Position numbers and translations under genes: made by a program
Source: Porphyra umbilicalis
Lineage: Eukaryota > Rhodophyta > Bangiophyceae > Bangiales > Bangiaceae
Direction: 5' to 3'
DNA length: 64,000 bases
NCBI GenBank assembly: GCA_002049455.2
Contig: KV918905.1
Coordinates: 119,124-183,123, forward strand
Notes under the pieces: model-generated
Seen by the model: only the letters and a program-made list of their open reading frames with translations
Told to the model about the DNA's origin: nothing
Databases searched by the model: none
In this document: positions 1 to 11,414 of the stretch, one piece after another
Numbering within the stretch: position 1 is the stretch's first letter
Layout of the letters: the number at the start of each line of letters is the position of its first letter

Positions 1-302
1 ATGGGTGGGGGGAGGATACGCAGGCGTGATGCCACTGTAGGAAGCGACACTGGTTCAATGGCTGTTGCGAATCACGACGTCGTTGACCGCTGCTTCGGTT
101 GTGTCAATCATTTGCTCTCGAGACCTCCCTCCAGAGCGCCAGAAACGGTGGAGTCGCACCCCTTCCACAGTGGCAAAAACCTCACACTTGTAGAGTCGCG
201 GGTCGCGACTCTACGCTCCATACAGAACGTCCCACGTTGTTCGTCTATTTTCAAAGGCGGCTGTAATGCTGAAAGCCAGAGGAGACGCCTTAACTTGGCG
301 TG

Positions 303-772
303 CCCGAAGCTGACACCGCCGCCGCCGCCGACCCGGCCACTGCCGACGCTGCCCCCGGCCGCCCCTGCCGCCGCCGCCGCCGCCGCCCCCTGCCGCCGCC
401 ACCCCTGCCTGCAGCCGCCGCCGCCCCCGGCCGCCGCCGCCACCGCCCCTCCCTGCCACCGCCGCCGCCCCTGGCCTCTGCCGCCGCTGCCCCCGGCCGC
501 CACCGTTGCCGCCCCCGGCTGCCACCACCGCCGCCCGCGGCGGCCGCTGCCGCCACCCCCTGCCGCCGCCGCCGCTTCCTGCCGCCGTCGCCTCCCCAGG
601 CTGCCGCCGCCGCTGCTCCGTGCCGCCGCTGCCCCTTCCTGCCGCCGCTGCCGGCGCCCCTATCTACCGCCGCCGCCGCCGCCGCCTCCGGCCGACGCCG
701 CCGCCGCCCCCTGCCGCCGCCGCCCCTGCGTGCCTCCGCCGCCGCCCCCGGCAGCCACTGCTGCCGCCTTGA
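303..772. repeat. CCG/GCC low-complexity tract
   Basis: About 470 bases made almost wholly of CCG, GCC and CCC triplets. They keep several frames on both strands open and give Pro/Ala/Arg-only or Gly/Arg-only translations. No signal peptide, domain or varied codon use supports a gene here. Confidence 0.85.
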
Positions 773-987
773 AAAGTCTGCTCCGACCATCAACCAGGAA
801 ACAAAGTGAAGGAACGCCACGTACAAAGAACAAAAATGGACGACCCAGGTGCAAAGTGGTTGAGCGCCTGCGGGGAAAAGACCCTCAAGTCGCACCCGGA
901 GCAGCGGTGCAGAAAGAAGCAAATGAAAAAGAGCGTGCGGCACCAGCAGGGGGAGGTACGGACGCGCTCAGCGCCGAGACAGGCTAG

Positions 988-2466
988 GGTAACAGCTGGC
1001 GCCGGCTTGGTGCGGCCGCCCCGTCGTCGACTGGGACAAGCGGGGCGCCCCTTCATCTTCGCGCCAGCTGGTATTCTGTCGGCGCCGCGCTCGGGACTGC
1101 TCTACTTTGGCTGTCCCGCCTCCGCGCAGCCCGCTTGGCGCTGACCCCCCGCGTTTTTACATGAGAAACCTGCTGCGCCACTGCGCCTCGTAAGACGATT
1201 AGTCACTCAGGCACTGCCTCAAACTCTGCCACGCCCACGAAACTGCAAGAGACCGCCCATGCCCCACTGCCCGGGCGTACGCTTCCCCCCTCCGCTCCGT
1301 CGGCCCCGACGTCGGCGCTGGTCGCCCCCGACCGTTGAGGGATGCTCTTTGCAGATCCAGTCTTCCACCCATCAAAAAAAGACCGGTCAAGGGATACCAA
1401 GATACGCGGGGCAGGGGGATGCCGTCAATCTGCGGGCGTCGACAGTAGCAATGGTGCCGTCTCGCCGTGTGTGACAGAGAAACTGCGTCATGGGGCATTA
1501 CGCAGGGCCCTCCAGGAGCAGCTATCTTGTACTACCGGTGCCGTTGACGGTGTCGCATGCTGGAGGCGACGGGAGCAACGCCAGCAGGCCTGTCTCGAAG
1601 AGGCGGCAGTGCAGCAAGAGCGGGTCGTCGCACCTGGAGGAAGACTGCGGGCCTCCAAGTAGCCCGCCATGATCTCACGCAAAAACCATGCTTGTCGTGC
1701 CATGATGTCAGCCTGGGCCAATCAAAAGCCAAGGAGTGTTCACAAATGTGGCGGAGACCTCCTATCGGTGCCACGTCATGCCCACTCGTCAGACTTAGAG
1801 CACAAAGTCGCCGATGCGCAGACCGCATCGGCAGCAGGCCTCCCCGGACGTCTTGATTGCGTGCCCGTTCCATCACGCTCTTGAGTATTACTGGCGTTGC
1901 TCTCGGCTCCTGCCTTTCGTGGCGCAGGCATAATACCACTCCAAGACCTGCCCCTCCTTCCTCCTGCAGCACTCACGAATTGCGTTCAGGTCCCCATGTG
2001 CCATCGTCCGGCGGCGGCTTTGCTGTTGGGTAGTATCGTGGCTGGCCCCGTTTTGGTAGGCGCCGTCGCATCGCGGTCGCCCCCCCCACTGCAGCGCGGC
2101 GTTGCCCTGCCCCATGGCTGTAGAGCGTGGCATAACTACCCGTCCTTGGAGCCTGCATCTCTCTGCCTTCTTTCGCTTCACACCCCATTGCCCGACGGTG
2201 CCCTTGCGTGGGGGCTTAGCGCCCGTCGGGAGCGGGGATATGTAAAAGCTAACATGAGGCACGACAGGCATTGGCTCTACATCCCTCCCCCCTGCCTCAC
2301 TCCATGACTTTCAGACTGCTATGAGTGTGCTGCAGTGTGTCTGTAGGCTGCACCCTGAAAAAGAACGTTCTTTCTGTGTATGCAGGCTATTTGTATGACG
2401 CAGGGAAAGCCAATAGGACAAGACGACGAACTGAAAGACGAGAAAAAGCCATGTCCACGAAACAGC
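988..2466. other. Intergenic stretch, no supportable gene
   Basis: Mixed-composition DNA between the CCG tract and the helicase gene. Only short open frames of 60-180 codons occur, with no recognisable motif. It may hold old transposon remnants, but nothing can be named. Confidence 0.5.
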
Positions 2467-4257
2467 CTACAGGCGGGTCAAGCTGCGATAGAAGGCCACC
2501 ACATCAGGATCAGCAGAGACGGAGCGACGGTCAAAAGAAATCACACGCAAGCCCTCCAAGGATCGCACGCGGGACAGCGCCACATAAACCATGCCCGGGG
2601 CGAAGGCCTTGGCCAAGTCCAACGTCACATGGTCGAGCGTCAGGCCTTGGCAACGATGCACTGTGATGGCCCAAGACAAAAGCAGCGGCAGTTGCAACCG
2701 ACTCGCGAGGACCCCACCGGAGAGGGAGGGTACCTCCATGAGTGTGGGCTCGCAGGCCACGTCGAGGTGTCCGCCGCCGGTCACCTTAAATCGCACGACC
2801 GGGCGGCCGTGCGACCCAAAGAATCGGACGACGGTACCACTCGTGCCGTTGACGATCCCGACGTGCGACAGCTTGTTCCCGCCACACCACGACACGCGGC
2901 TGCCGACGCACACACGTAAAAGGCTGGGGGCCAGCACGGTCGTGCTCAATGCCCGCATGCCTGCGGAGACGCCCGCAGGCGACTTGAGGGAGCAGTTGTC
3001 CCGCGCCGAGAAGACATGGACGGGGTTGCCTGCGCGTACGAGCTCCTTCAGCCGCTTGTCGTTGTGCTTGTCGACCTCAGCCCACAGGCTGCACACGCAG
3101 GTGGCGTCTGCAGTGGAAGTCTCTTCCTTGGAGGCACGCACCTTCTCTTCGAGCACGGCCTGCAGCTCCTCCGACACGACGCCCACCCGCAACGCCTGCA
3201 GCATCTTCGCCAGACCCTTGTATTGGTGGCGGTGCGGCACCGTCAGCTCAATGCACCTCGTCCCAAAGTGCTCCGTCCAGCACGCCGACTGGAAGGCCCA
3301 ATCTGCTACCTTGGATGGCGGAAATTGTTCCGGCCGCACCGGAGGGAGCTGAAAGAAGTCCCCGAAGGCAATGATCTGCGGCATGGGCAAGTTGGCGGCG
3401 CTTTGCACCTGCCGCAGGATGGCCATCATGAAGGAGAACATCAGCCCCGAAACCATTGACACCTCATCGATGCACAGCACCTCTACGGCTTGCAGGCGAG
3501 CGACGGCCAAGTCGGATACCTTCTTGGTACGAAGAAGATGGCTGGCGTGCTTGTGGACGTCCATGCCGTGGATGAGGTCTGTCGGACGAATGTTAAAATA
3601 CCCGTGGCACGTCTGACCGCCGGCGTGGGCGGCCGCGACGCCGGTAGGGGCGATTATTGCAAAGGCCCCCGGGCTCTCTGACCGCGAGTTGTACACCTGC
3701 TGTAGCGTGTTGAGCACAAATGTCTTGCCCACGCCGGCCCCCCCGGTGATGAAGACGTCGGCCTTCTCATCGAGCACCTTGGTGGCCAGGTCCCCAGCGT
3801 TTTGGATGAAGGACAATCCCAGACCTTCCTTGGGGGTCTGGGGAAGGATGCGGGAGCCCGGCGCAGAGAAAGGAATGGTGTCGGCTTCCGCGGCGTCCCG
3901 GGAGGTGCAGGAGGTGAGGCCGCCGTTGCCGTCCACGTCAATGATGAAGGAGGTCCTCGGGTCGTGCCGTGACCCATAGGGCGACCTTGGAGGCTGTACC
4001 CACGCCTCAGCGTCAGCAGCGGCGGAAAACCCACGTACTCGGCACTCGCCAGACCGGCTGTCGCGCAGGAAGCACAAAGCAGCCGCCATCTGCTCCGTGG
4101 ACAGCATGTTTGCCACGAGCGTCTCCGCGCCGCGACGGAAGGCCAGCCACCCGGACGAGACGCGACTGCGCTTGCGCTTATGGGCCACCGTTGATGGGGC
4201 CGTGGCGGAGGAGACCGAGACGAATTCGGCCGAGATGGCCGACGACGGGAAGCTCAT
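2467..4257 (-). CDS. PIF1-like DNA helicase, mobile-element type (copy A)
   Basis: Superfamily 1B helicase predicted to unwind DNA 5' to 3' with ATP. From the ATG at 4257 the protein is 596 residues. Seen in order: a basic KRKRSR patch (27-32), Walker A GGAGVGKT (172-179), Walker B DEVSM (264-268), motif III GDFFQLPP (299-306), an NGTSGTV segment (about 470), motif V around VHRCQGLTLD (533-542) and the terminal YVALSRVRSLEGL (558-570). All catalytic motifs look intact. The frame stays open to 4392 without another ATG and is preceded by a TTTTCGCAG acceptor-like string, so an upstream exon is possible. A short N-terminal block (WLAF...GFSAAADAEAW) is shared with the second PIF1 gene at 34-37 kb. 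It lies on the same strand as, and downstream of, the orphan gene at 5.7-7.1 kb. The isolated, transposon-rich setting suggests an element helicase rather than the host PIF1. Confidence 0.85.
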   Translation of the reverse strand: MSFPSSAISAEFVSVSSATAPSTVAHKRKRSRVSSGWLAFRRGAETLVANMLSTEQMAAALCFLRDSRSGECRVRGFSAAADAEAWVQPPRSPYGSRHDPRTSFIIDVDGNGGLTSCTSRDAAEADTIPFSAPGSRILPQTPKEGLGLSFIQNAGDLATKVLDEKADVFITGGAGVGKTFVLNTLQQVYNSRSESPGAFAIIAPTGVAAAHAGGQTCHGYFNIRPTDLIHGMDVHKHASHLLRTKKVSDLAVARLQAVEVLCIDEVSMVSGLMFSFMMAILRQVQSAANLPMPQIIAFGDFFQLPPVRPEQFPPSKVADWAFQSACWTEHFGTRCIELTVPHRHQYKGLAKMLQALRVGVVSEELQAVLEEKVRASKEETSTADATCVCSLWAEVDKHNDKRLKELVRAGNPVHVFSARDNCSLKSPAGVSAGMRALSTTVLAPSLLRVCVGSRVSWCGGNKLSHVGIVNGTSGTVVRFFGSHGRPVVRFKVTGGGHLDVACEPTLMEVPSLSGGVLASRLQLPLLLSWAITVHRCQGLTLDHVTLDLAKAFAPGMVYVALSRVRSLEGLRVISFDRRSVSADPDVVAFYRSLTRL

Positions 4258-5727
4258 GGCGATGACCGCGTCCTCTCGCAACGACGGCAAACCCGCATTC
4301 CCCCACGTGCCGGTAATGTGCACCACGCCACCTCCCACCAGCCGGCCGTTCTGCGGGCCGCTGGGGAGGATACACACGGCGAGGGCGCTCACGCTGCGAA
4401 AATCACACTCAACAGCAGCCGGACACGGCCGTTGTGTGAGCAGGTGGGGAGGTCATGCACGGCACTAGTGCCCACTCTAAGATCAGCGAACTCGACTATC
4501 ATGCACGGGCCGTCAGACACAAGAAAGGACCGCGTGCCACAGAACCACCTCTCCACCCGACCACGAGCCCGCCTCACGGAGCTCAATCAAATGCGCCCCA
4601 TCACGGCTCCCTCGTAGCTGGCCAAAGGCCATCCCATGAGCACGCACAGGGACCCCGCAGCTCATGGGCTCGGAGCTGAGCACGCGGTACGACACAAAAA
4701 GCACCCCATACGGCCGTGCATGCTAGATGTGCGGCTCAGTAACGGGAGGAAAAGGCGGGCGGGCTGGCGCGGGGCCCCCGTGCACGGCCGTGAAGCGACC
4801 GCTGGGACCACGAGGCAGCGGGGCGCCGATGAGGGCGCCCGACGGGTGCCCGAACGACCGGGCCTTTGCGCGCCCATGGGGCCCCTCTGGGTGCACGGCG
4901 CCGCGGCTCGGGTCTGAGGAGCCCACGGCAGTGAGCTCAGGTGGCTCCTACAGCTGCGGCTGCGGCCTTGAGGTCAAGTGTCGACAGAGTGCTCTCTGTT
5001 TTTGGCGCGCGCCGCCCAGGCGCTGGGCCCCACACCTGGCACGCAACAGACGAAAGAATGAAAAAATGATCAGGTTCTGGAATTGTCAAGGTGTACACAA
5101 ATCCCTGCTGTTCAAATCCGGATCGGCAGCCAGCCTGCAACGGATCCTTGGCGGCCGGTGCACTCCTGTGGCATCGCTCCATCGCTACCTGGCACGCACT
5201 TGTCAGGATGTCCTCCCCTCCATCCCCCCCCCATCTTGTATCACTGCCGTCTTGCAGCACGTGCCGCCCCAGCGCGTGTCATGTTCCTGCCGCGTCGGCA
5301 GTAGGTCAGCAGTCTTGGCCGCCAGGTGCCACCGTGTTTTCTTCTCTATTGCGCGTTCCATCTCGCCGCCCCCTCCGCCACCACCGCCCCCGAGGCCTCG
5401 CTTTTCGGCTGCTGATGCAGCCGCGGCCCAGCTGAGCAGATTGCATCTGAGCACAATGCACGTATTTGTATACTTCTGTGTACCCAGAAGCTTTGAAAAA
5501 AGGAGAAGCATGGGATGGAAACGAAAGAAAGGATGCAAGCACAAGAACGAACGCATTAACGCATCCTCTTTGCAGGCCGCTCGGACTCCTCACCAGAGTG
5601 GGTAGGTGTCTCGCTATAGAATTGCGCCAGTATAGATGCATCCAAAGCCCCCTGGTCAACATCGTCATCCATGTCGCCCTCCTCGTCGCTCCCCCCCACC
5701 TCAAGCACACCAATGCCCCCAAGGCAC
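4258..5727. other. Spacer between helicase A and orphan protein A
   Basis: About 1.3 kb with no coding frame I can support. It includes a short CGCC-rich patch near 5360-5400. The first 135 bases continue the helicase frame and may be part of an upstream exon or its intron border. Confidence 0.45.
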
Positions 5728-7092
5728 TCAGACACCGCACAGCGCCACCCAGCTGCTGCCGCTGTAGGTTGTAATGACGGCGGCGACCCCGTCGACCTTG
5801 GTCGGCAACAGCAGCAAGCACGCGATCATGTCGCCAACCTCCTTCTTCCGGTACTGGCCCACGGAGTGGATCGGGATCACGGCATTATCCCACTTGTACA
5901 GGAGCTTGTGCGTGGAAGAAAACATTGACACGATGGAGGATGTGTCGACGGGGATCGCCCACGTCGAGTGCGTCGCCTTGGTTGTCGACTTGCCGCTCTT
6001 GTTCGCGTTGGTACCATTCGGTGGGATGCGCGGTGGCTTGTTCTTGCCTGAGCTCCAGCACGGCCAGAAGTCCTGGCGGAACTTGTGCATGAGGCGCTTG
6101 CAGTGATCCTTTTTGCTCGTATCAACGACCGTGCCCGGCGCCGGCGGGAAGATCAAGTCGTCGACCTGCCGCGTCATGCAATCGTACGCCGGTCCAAGCA
6201 GTCCGTCGACGACCTTGTACGGCAGGGAGAGCAGCGGCTGTACCACGAGCCGGACGGCAACGACAGCTGCAGGGCTTGGCCGCAAAACAGCAGGTTTGGA
6301 AGCCGACCAGATATTGGGCGCGTCTTCGGGGTGCAGCTCAAGCAAGCGGGAAGACGTAGGAGCACCCAGCGCACGGCCGCCCGCCCCATCTCCTCCATTG
6401 TTGCGACCTCCACCATCGACGGCAGCGCGTCCTCCAACGGCGGAGGCAGCAGCGGTACGACCCTCAACAGTACAGCGGCCAAACGAGCCCCCCGCACCTT
6501 CCCCAGCGCTTCCCTGCGACACACGACGATGGCCCTGACCTTCATTTCCGGCACCACCACCTTCTTGCACAACAGCTACACCGCCAACCGGATCCTCTCC
6601 AGCGTCGTTTCCGCCGCCCACGCGTGCCCCATCATGTGCGCCGCGATCGCTCGAATGGACGGCCGAATCTGACGCGGGACGCACACTCCCGCCACCAGGG
6701 GCGCCTGCCATTGGCGCGTGCGGCGCGCCAGTAGCAGCACGATGGGTACTTGAGGAAGGAGCAGCCGTCGATGGTACCGTGGTCCGCAGGTGACGACGAG
6801 CGTGGCGGTAGGCGTACAGTAGCAGCTCGTCCACGCCCTCTCGCGAAAACGAGTCTGCGGCGCTCAGCACCTTTAGCCGGTCAAAGAGGGGGCACCACTT
6901 GAGCATGACCTTGGGGATTCCGCCCAATGGTTCCGCCACCACCACCGCACGACTCACCATTACCTGGCAGGAGCCGTGGTAGGGAGCGAGTAGATCGTCT
7001 ACCCGCCGAGCGACGACCGCAATCTCCTTGAAGCGTTGGCGAACGGCAACCATAGTGGGACCGTCCGTGAAACCCAGGCTGCGCGCTTGCAT
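5728..7092 (-). CDS. Orphan transposon-associated protein, copy A
   Basis: No known domain is recognised. From the ATG at 7092 it encodes 454 residues. The first ~105 residues and the last ~190 align by eye with the gene at 31644-33215. Shared landmarks are RSLG near the start, a (V/L)D..LAP segment, DRL...S..D followed by (L)AYRH (the other copy has LAYAYRH), a P.(A)AV..V helix, and a K...FWP(C)W / Q.WWPSW pair. Between these lies a 120-residue Gly/Ala/Ser/Arg low-complexity linker. It sits upstream of, and on the same strand as, the PIF1-like helicase. The same partner lies beside the other copy, so the two products probably act together in one element. The DNA-side role (binding, capsid-like, accessory) cannot be told from sequence. 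Confidence 0.65.
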   Translation of the reverse strand: MQARSLGFTDGPTMVAVRQRFKEIAVVARRVDDLLAPYHGSCQVMVSRAVVVAEPLGGIPKVMLKWCPLFDRLKVLSAADSFSREGVDELLLYAYRHARRHLRTTVPSTAAPSSSTHRAATGAPHAPMAGAPGGGSVRPASDSAVHSSDRGAHDGARVGGGNDAGEDPVGGVAVVQEGGGAGNEGQGHRRVSQGSAGEGAGGSFGRCTVEGRTAAASAVGGRAAVDGGGRNNGGDGAGGRALGAPTSSRLLELHPEDAPNIWSASKPAVLRPSPAAVVAVRLVVQPLLSLPYKVVDGLLGPAYDCMTRQVDDLIFPPAPGTVVDTSKKDHCKRLMHKFRQDFWPCWSSGKNKPPRIPPNGTNANKSGKSTTKATHSTWAIPVDTSSIVSMFSSTHKLLYKWDNAVIPIHSVGQYRKKEVGDMIACLLLLPTKVDGVAAVITTYSGSSWVALCGV

Positions 7093-7190
7093 GTCCGGCA
7101 CCTACGCCATCGTGTTTCCGGCTCAGCGGGGCGGGGGCGGCTGGAGCGCGATTCCACCACCGATTGGAGGCAATGGCGATGCGACGCTCC

Positions 7191-7483
7191 CACGGGGAGG
7201 ATGCTGTCGTCTAGCGACGGGGAGGCAGCTGCGGCACGGCGGCTCTACTCCACGATACGGCGGGAAGCAGGCACGGAAAAAGAAGCAGACCACGCAGCGG
7301 GGGGTGAGCGCGGCGTAAAGGCACCAAGGAAGTTGGCGACGGGACACTTCCACGGGGAGGAAGAAACCGTGAAGCGACAGGGGGGCAACCGCGGCACGGC
7401 GGCGCGACGCCACGGTGCGGGGGGAAGCGGGCACGGTGACACAAAAAGGCCGGCAGCGGGGGGCGAGCGCGGCGTACAGGAAT
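7191..7483. repeat. Two diverged ~159-bp direct repeats
   Basis: Blocks ending in GAGCGCGGCGTAAAG (7306) and GAGCGCGGCGTACAG (7465) repeat with a 159-base offset. They share CACGGGGAGGA, GCGGCACGGCGGC and GAAGCAGGCACGG-type segments. The long antisense frame here is a by-product of the repeat. Confidence 0.6.
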
Positions 7484-7926
7484 AAAGCGAGGAGGGAACC
7501 GAGAAGTTGCCACAATCGAGGCGACCGGGCCCCAAAAAAGTGCACCCGTCGCGGCAGTAGCGCATCAGTGTGCGCGTCACGACAGCCAGGATAAGGAAGA
7601 GTGTGACGTTCGGCCACGGGAGGGGAGGGGGCTTGCAGGGGTCGTGGACAGCGGCGGTGTGACGGGCGAGTGTTGGTTGCGTCGGCAGTGATGATGACGG
7701 CGGCGCGGCGATGAAGACCGTTGAAGACCCCACCACGCGACGACGGGGAGGGAAGCCCACCCCCGAGTAGAGGCCCACATCCTGGGATGTGGCGTGTCAC
7801 AACTGCCATGCCCACACAAGGGAGGCAAGACCTGCCCCCGATGCCCAGATATGGGGGAGATAAGGAGCGGGGAACGCAAACAACCCGCCGACGGGCGCAA
7901 AACGCCCCCGCCAAAAGCTGCGCGCC

Positions 7927-7994
7927 CAATTCCCCCAAAGCTGCGGGATCAATTCCCCCCAAGCTGAGCGATCAATTCCCCCCAACAGTGCGAT
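7927..7994. repeat. Three tandem 23-bp repeats
   Basis: CAATTCCCCC(A/C)AA-type units begin at 7927, 7950 and 7973, each ending in a GCGAT-like string. This is a short minisatellite just left of a MITE. Confidence 0.75.
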
Positions 7995-8076
7995 TTGATC
8001 TCGACACGTGCGGATGCATGTGGCACGTGTTTTGCTTGATTACTGTCTCGCTTCGCTAATGATTGCTGTGATCGTA

Positions 8077-8475
8077 TTGCTGATCCCCGAATTTTGTCCT
8101 GGTGGACAGAGACTGACTTGCGGACCGACTCTCTCCACCAATCAGATGCGCCCCTGGGACTGACTTGGTGCTCCTGATTGCTTACATGTGCCCATACAGC
8201 CTGGAAATCAACATCAGCTCCTCTTCTTTTCTGCACTTCTGGCGAGGAGACAGTAGAAAATCTCATGAACTCGCGTGGGCAGCTTGCTCCATGCCAAGAA
8301 ATGCGGATCAAGCGGCAACAAACAGTGAGTTCTGCTGGATACAAGGTCCCGGCACCAAATGCGGGGTTTCTATTGGCTTCGATGCCTTCTTACTGTCGTT
8401 TTAAACCAATAGAGTGCTCTTATTCAAAGTCAGTCTCTGTCTCTGTCCCCCAGGACAAAATTCGGGAATCAGCAA
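8077..8475. mobile_element. MITE with TA duplication (399 bp)
   Basis: Terminal inverted repeats of about 45 bp begin TTGCTGAT(C/T)CCCGAATTTTG and end near TGACTTTG. The right arm carries one extra GAGAC unit. TA flanks both ends (8075-8076 and 8476-8477), as for Tc1/mariner-type insertions. There is no transposase frame inside, so it is non-autonomous. It is related to the element at 24221-24392. Confidence 0.8.
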
Positions 8476-9880
8476 TATAATGTCGTGCGCCATCGTCGCG
8501 AAAATGTACCACTCTACTGGGGGTGTGCTCGGCGTGCTGCGCGTGCTGCGGGCGTGCTGCGGGCCGAAATTTGTACCCCTGATCTGAAATTGTTGCTGGC
8601 CCAGACGGCCCTGTGCTGGCCACGAGGGAACGTGGGCTACAAGCGGAGCCCTCATCAATCTACGACGCCGCGGAGGGAAGCTGCATGATGTAGCCTCCCA
8701 AAAAGCGGGCTACAAGTCGGTCGGCTTGAGGGATAATTGCTGCTCTTCGGACGATTCAATGCCTCCAACAGCGGACTGGTCACAGATCAACTGCGTTCGC
8801 TGATCGCTGGATTCTGGGGGGCTCGACTATCTAGAACGTAAGTGGCCCTTATTGATCCTCGATGGTGTGACCGGTTGGTCACACCTCGCAACGAGGACAC
8901 AGATCCTGTGGCCCGCAACCGCTAAGCCGCGCCCATGTCACGTACCGCCAAGCACTGAAACGTAGTCGGCCCCGCGCAGGCACCGTGATCCTCATTTTGG
9001 GGCACTGTGAGGGCCCTTACCCGTCAGGAGTCACCTGAGTATAGCTCATCTCGGTCAGCCTGTGGCAGGCTGAGATCTATTGACGCGCAATGACTGGTAC
9101 TGCGAGGGCGCCTCGTCGGTGGCGAGGAAGGCTTCCTAGGTATTGTCCAGTCTGTGTGGTGGAGACGAACGCCAGGGCTGCACCTCTGACAACCGCCTTC
9201 CTCTGGCTCGTGCCACGGGAGCCGAACAACCTCTGAACAGAAACCGCTTGGCCGAGCGTACCACAAGTGAGGGGCCGGCAGCACGTCTGGCAGGGGGCCT
9301 TCGTGGCCGGGCAAATCTTAAACGAGGGCCTTGCTTGGACGAGGATCCCTTCCACCACCTCGTATTGGTCTATCGTCCGTTTGTGTAGCGCAAGTGGTCG
9401 TCTCGTGACCAGTACCACCTTGCCTCATCACGCGCCCCTCAGGGACCCCCACCCGCTCCGGTCCACCCCCCCGCCCACCGTCTGTCCCGTTCCCAACGGC
9501 TGGGTCCTCCTGACCCTTCCCACACGGCCCTTTCTTACTCAGAGTGGGTGCCTGGCAGCAGCACATCCTGTGAGCCGAGCGCACCCAAGTCTGGCGATCG
9601 CAGATCGGCCCGCACTGCCTCTACGGTGGCCGGATCAGCCCGCCCTCCCGCCACGAAGTGCACCTGGAGCATCACTTTCAACTTTACACACGCGTATGTT
9701 GTCGTGTTGTGTATACCATAGCGCCCTTTTGATCTCTTGCCGTGCATGCGGTGACGACCTGGAGTGCTGTTGGAGGGTGCTTGCCGTTTTTACACGTAGG
9801 ACGTCTTTCTGCGTCCTCGTCTGGAAAAACTGCTCGCTTTTTCTTTGTGGTGCTGTCCCGTGCTTCTCCCTTCTGCCCAT
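8476..9880. other. Intergenic, no gene seen
   Basis: Contains GCGTGCTGC-type short repeats at 8525-8562. A 21-base motif at 492-512 of the 8-kb block (8492-8512) recurs in inverted orientation at 11019-11039. No convincing coding region was found. Confidence 0.5.
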
Positions 9881-9960
9881 TACTGCCCCGTATTGCCCCG
9901 TACTGCCCCGTATTGCCCCGTACTGCCCCGTACTGCCCCGTACTGCCCCGTACTGCCCAT
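9881..9960. repeat. Eight tandem decamers TA(C/T)TGCCCCG
   Basis: Eight in-register 10-bp units. Two carry T at the third base and the last ends CCAT. It is a simple minisatellite. Confidence 0.95.
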
Positions 9961-10372
9961 ATTTCCCCTTTCCTGTCCCGTGCTGTGGGTATCCATGAAG
10001 GTGATGTGAATGGTGGCAAAGGCGGTGGCGGCGCGACTTGCGCACGGACTTGGACGAGTGGTGGAGGGTGCGTGGTGGTCGAAGCGGGGGGAGATGGCGC
10101 CAGTGCGGAGAGTGTCGACGGCGGGGCTGTTTCGGCTCTATCCATCGGGAGCGCGCGATGCCTGATCGGCGTCTGTCTGCCGCGACTACCGCTGCGTTGC
10201 GCAGGTCGGGCACAGGAGTGGGGGGGCGTACAGACCTGCTTCTTTTCGCTGTGGGGGCCGAGTCTAACTTGGGGTGATGTGTTCGCTGTTTACTCTTGCT
10301 TGTGCTTTCGTCTGTGTGTTTGTTTTCTTTCTTGCGCTTCTCCTGCTTACGGTGGTCGTCGTGTATACTTCT

Positions 10373-10720
10373 TCAGGTGCCCGACTTGGGTGGGAGGGGC
10401 GAGGCGGGGTGGGCGAGACGGGCGGGAGGGGCAGGGCGGGGTCGGCGGGACGGGCGGGAGGGGCGGGGCGGGGTGGGCGAGCAGTCCGATGGGACTATCA
10501 GGCCCATACGGCCGCTTCCCACCAGGTCTCTCTCCCCCGGGAGGCGTGAGAGCGCAATGTAAAACGTACGCTTCACTACCACGTTCTCTATCCGTGCGGA
10601 ATAACGTGGCGCCACTGCTGCCCCATACGACAGAGCTCCCGCGTGCGATGCGTAGTCGTTTTGCCGCGCGGCCACGAATCGCCGCAAGAGGGTGTCACGT
10701 AACTCCTCGGTAAATCCCAT
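10373..10720 (-). CDS. Possible coding fragment, unknown
   Basis: An ATG-initiated frame of 115 codons. Its first ~75 residues have balanced composition, with a TEELRDTLLRRF helix and an IENVVVKRTFYIALSRL segment. It then runs into a G/C-rich Pro/Arg tail over a G-run (10390-10485). It may be a decayed transposon gene or a small exon. No family is recognised. Confidence 0.25.
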   Translation of the reverse strand: MGFTEELRDTLLRRFVAARQNDYASHAGALSYGAAVAPRYSARIENVVVKRTFYIALSRLPGERDLVGSGRMGLIVPSDCSPTPPRPSRPSRRPRPAPPARLAHPASPLPPKSGT

Positions 10721-11018
10721 AGGACGTCCTGCAGGGTGCCTCTGGGGGCCTCCGGGTGCCTCTGGGTGCCTCCAGAATGCCTACTGGGGTGTGCGCAAGG
10801 TGCGCACATGGCTCCCAGACACGACTTTGAGCAGTGTCAGATCGTACTGGGGATCTAAAATGCGAATATGGGACCTTACCCATTTGGAAGAACACTGTGG
10901 AGAACAGGGGTCCAGTACGCGACAAATCTCGGCAAATATCGTACTGGGGGCCCATTTGGGACCGTTTCAGATCAACCTACAATACTGCTGGCCAACTCCC
11001 CAGGCACGTTCTCAGTAC

Positions 11019-11039
11019 GTGGTACATTTTCGCGACGAT
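11019..11039. repeat. 21-bp motif inverted relative to 8492-8512
   Basis: GTGGTACATTTTCGCGACGA plus one T is the exact reverse complement of the string at 8492-8512. The two are possible ends of a 2.5-kb unit or scattered repeat copies. No target duplication was identified. Confidence 0.5.
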
Positions 11040-11414
11040 CTTTGCAACCCTGCTTCCAGCACGCGACAGCGCTCGTCCGACCGACTGCGAGCGCTTCGCG
11101 GTTACAGTACTGCTCGTGAGGCTCCAGCGCACGTGAACCATTGCCATGGCGCAGTGATTCCTAAGCCTCTGTCCTCGTTCAAAACGAGGGGGGCTAACGG
11201 GTCATGGCCAACGCCCGCTCCGCAGCCGATCGGCAGCGCCTGCTGGCCGACGTACGCTCCGTAGCCGATCAGCAGCACCTGCGGGTCGCCACACGCGCCG
11301 GCAGCAAACCCCCATCCCTTCCGCCCCCGCCAGACCGCGATCCCGAGCGGTCCTCCCCCTCCCCACCTCTCACACTCGGTTGCGCCCCTCTTCGGCCCCC
11401 CCCCCACCGGCACC

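Noticed and set aside
1-987. Long plus-strand frame
   Set aside because: Its middle is pure CCG repeat; the ends lack domains, and frames on the other strand are equally open.
2240-2256. ATATGTAAAAGCTAAC as an end motif of the copy A element
   Set aside because: Only about 12 of 15 bases resemble the 31/46.7-kb end motif, and it faces the wrong way to enclose helicase A.
7123-7962. 279-codon minus-strand frame
   Set aside because: Composed of the diverged 159-bp repeats; repeated peptide blocks mirror the DNA repeat.
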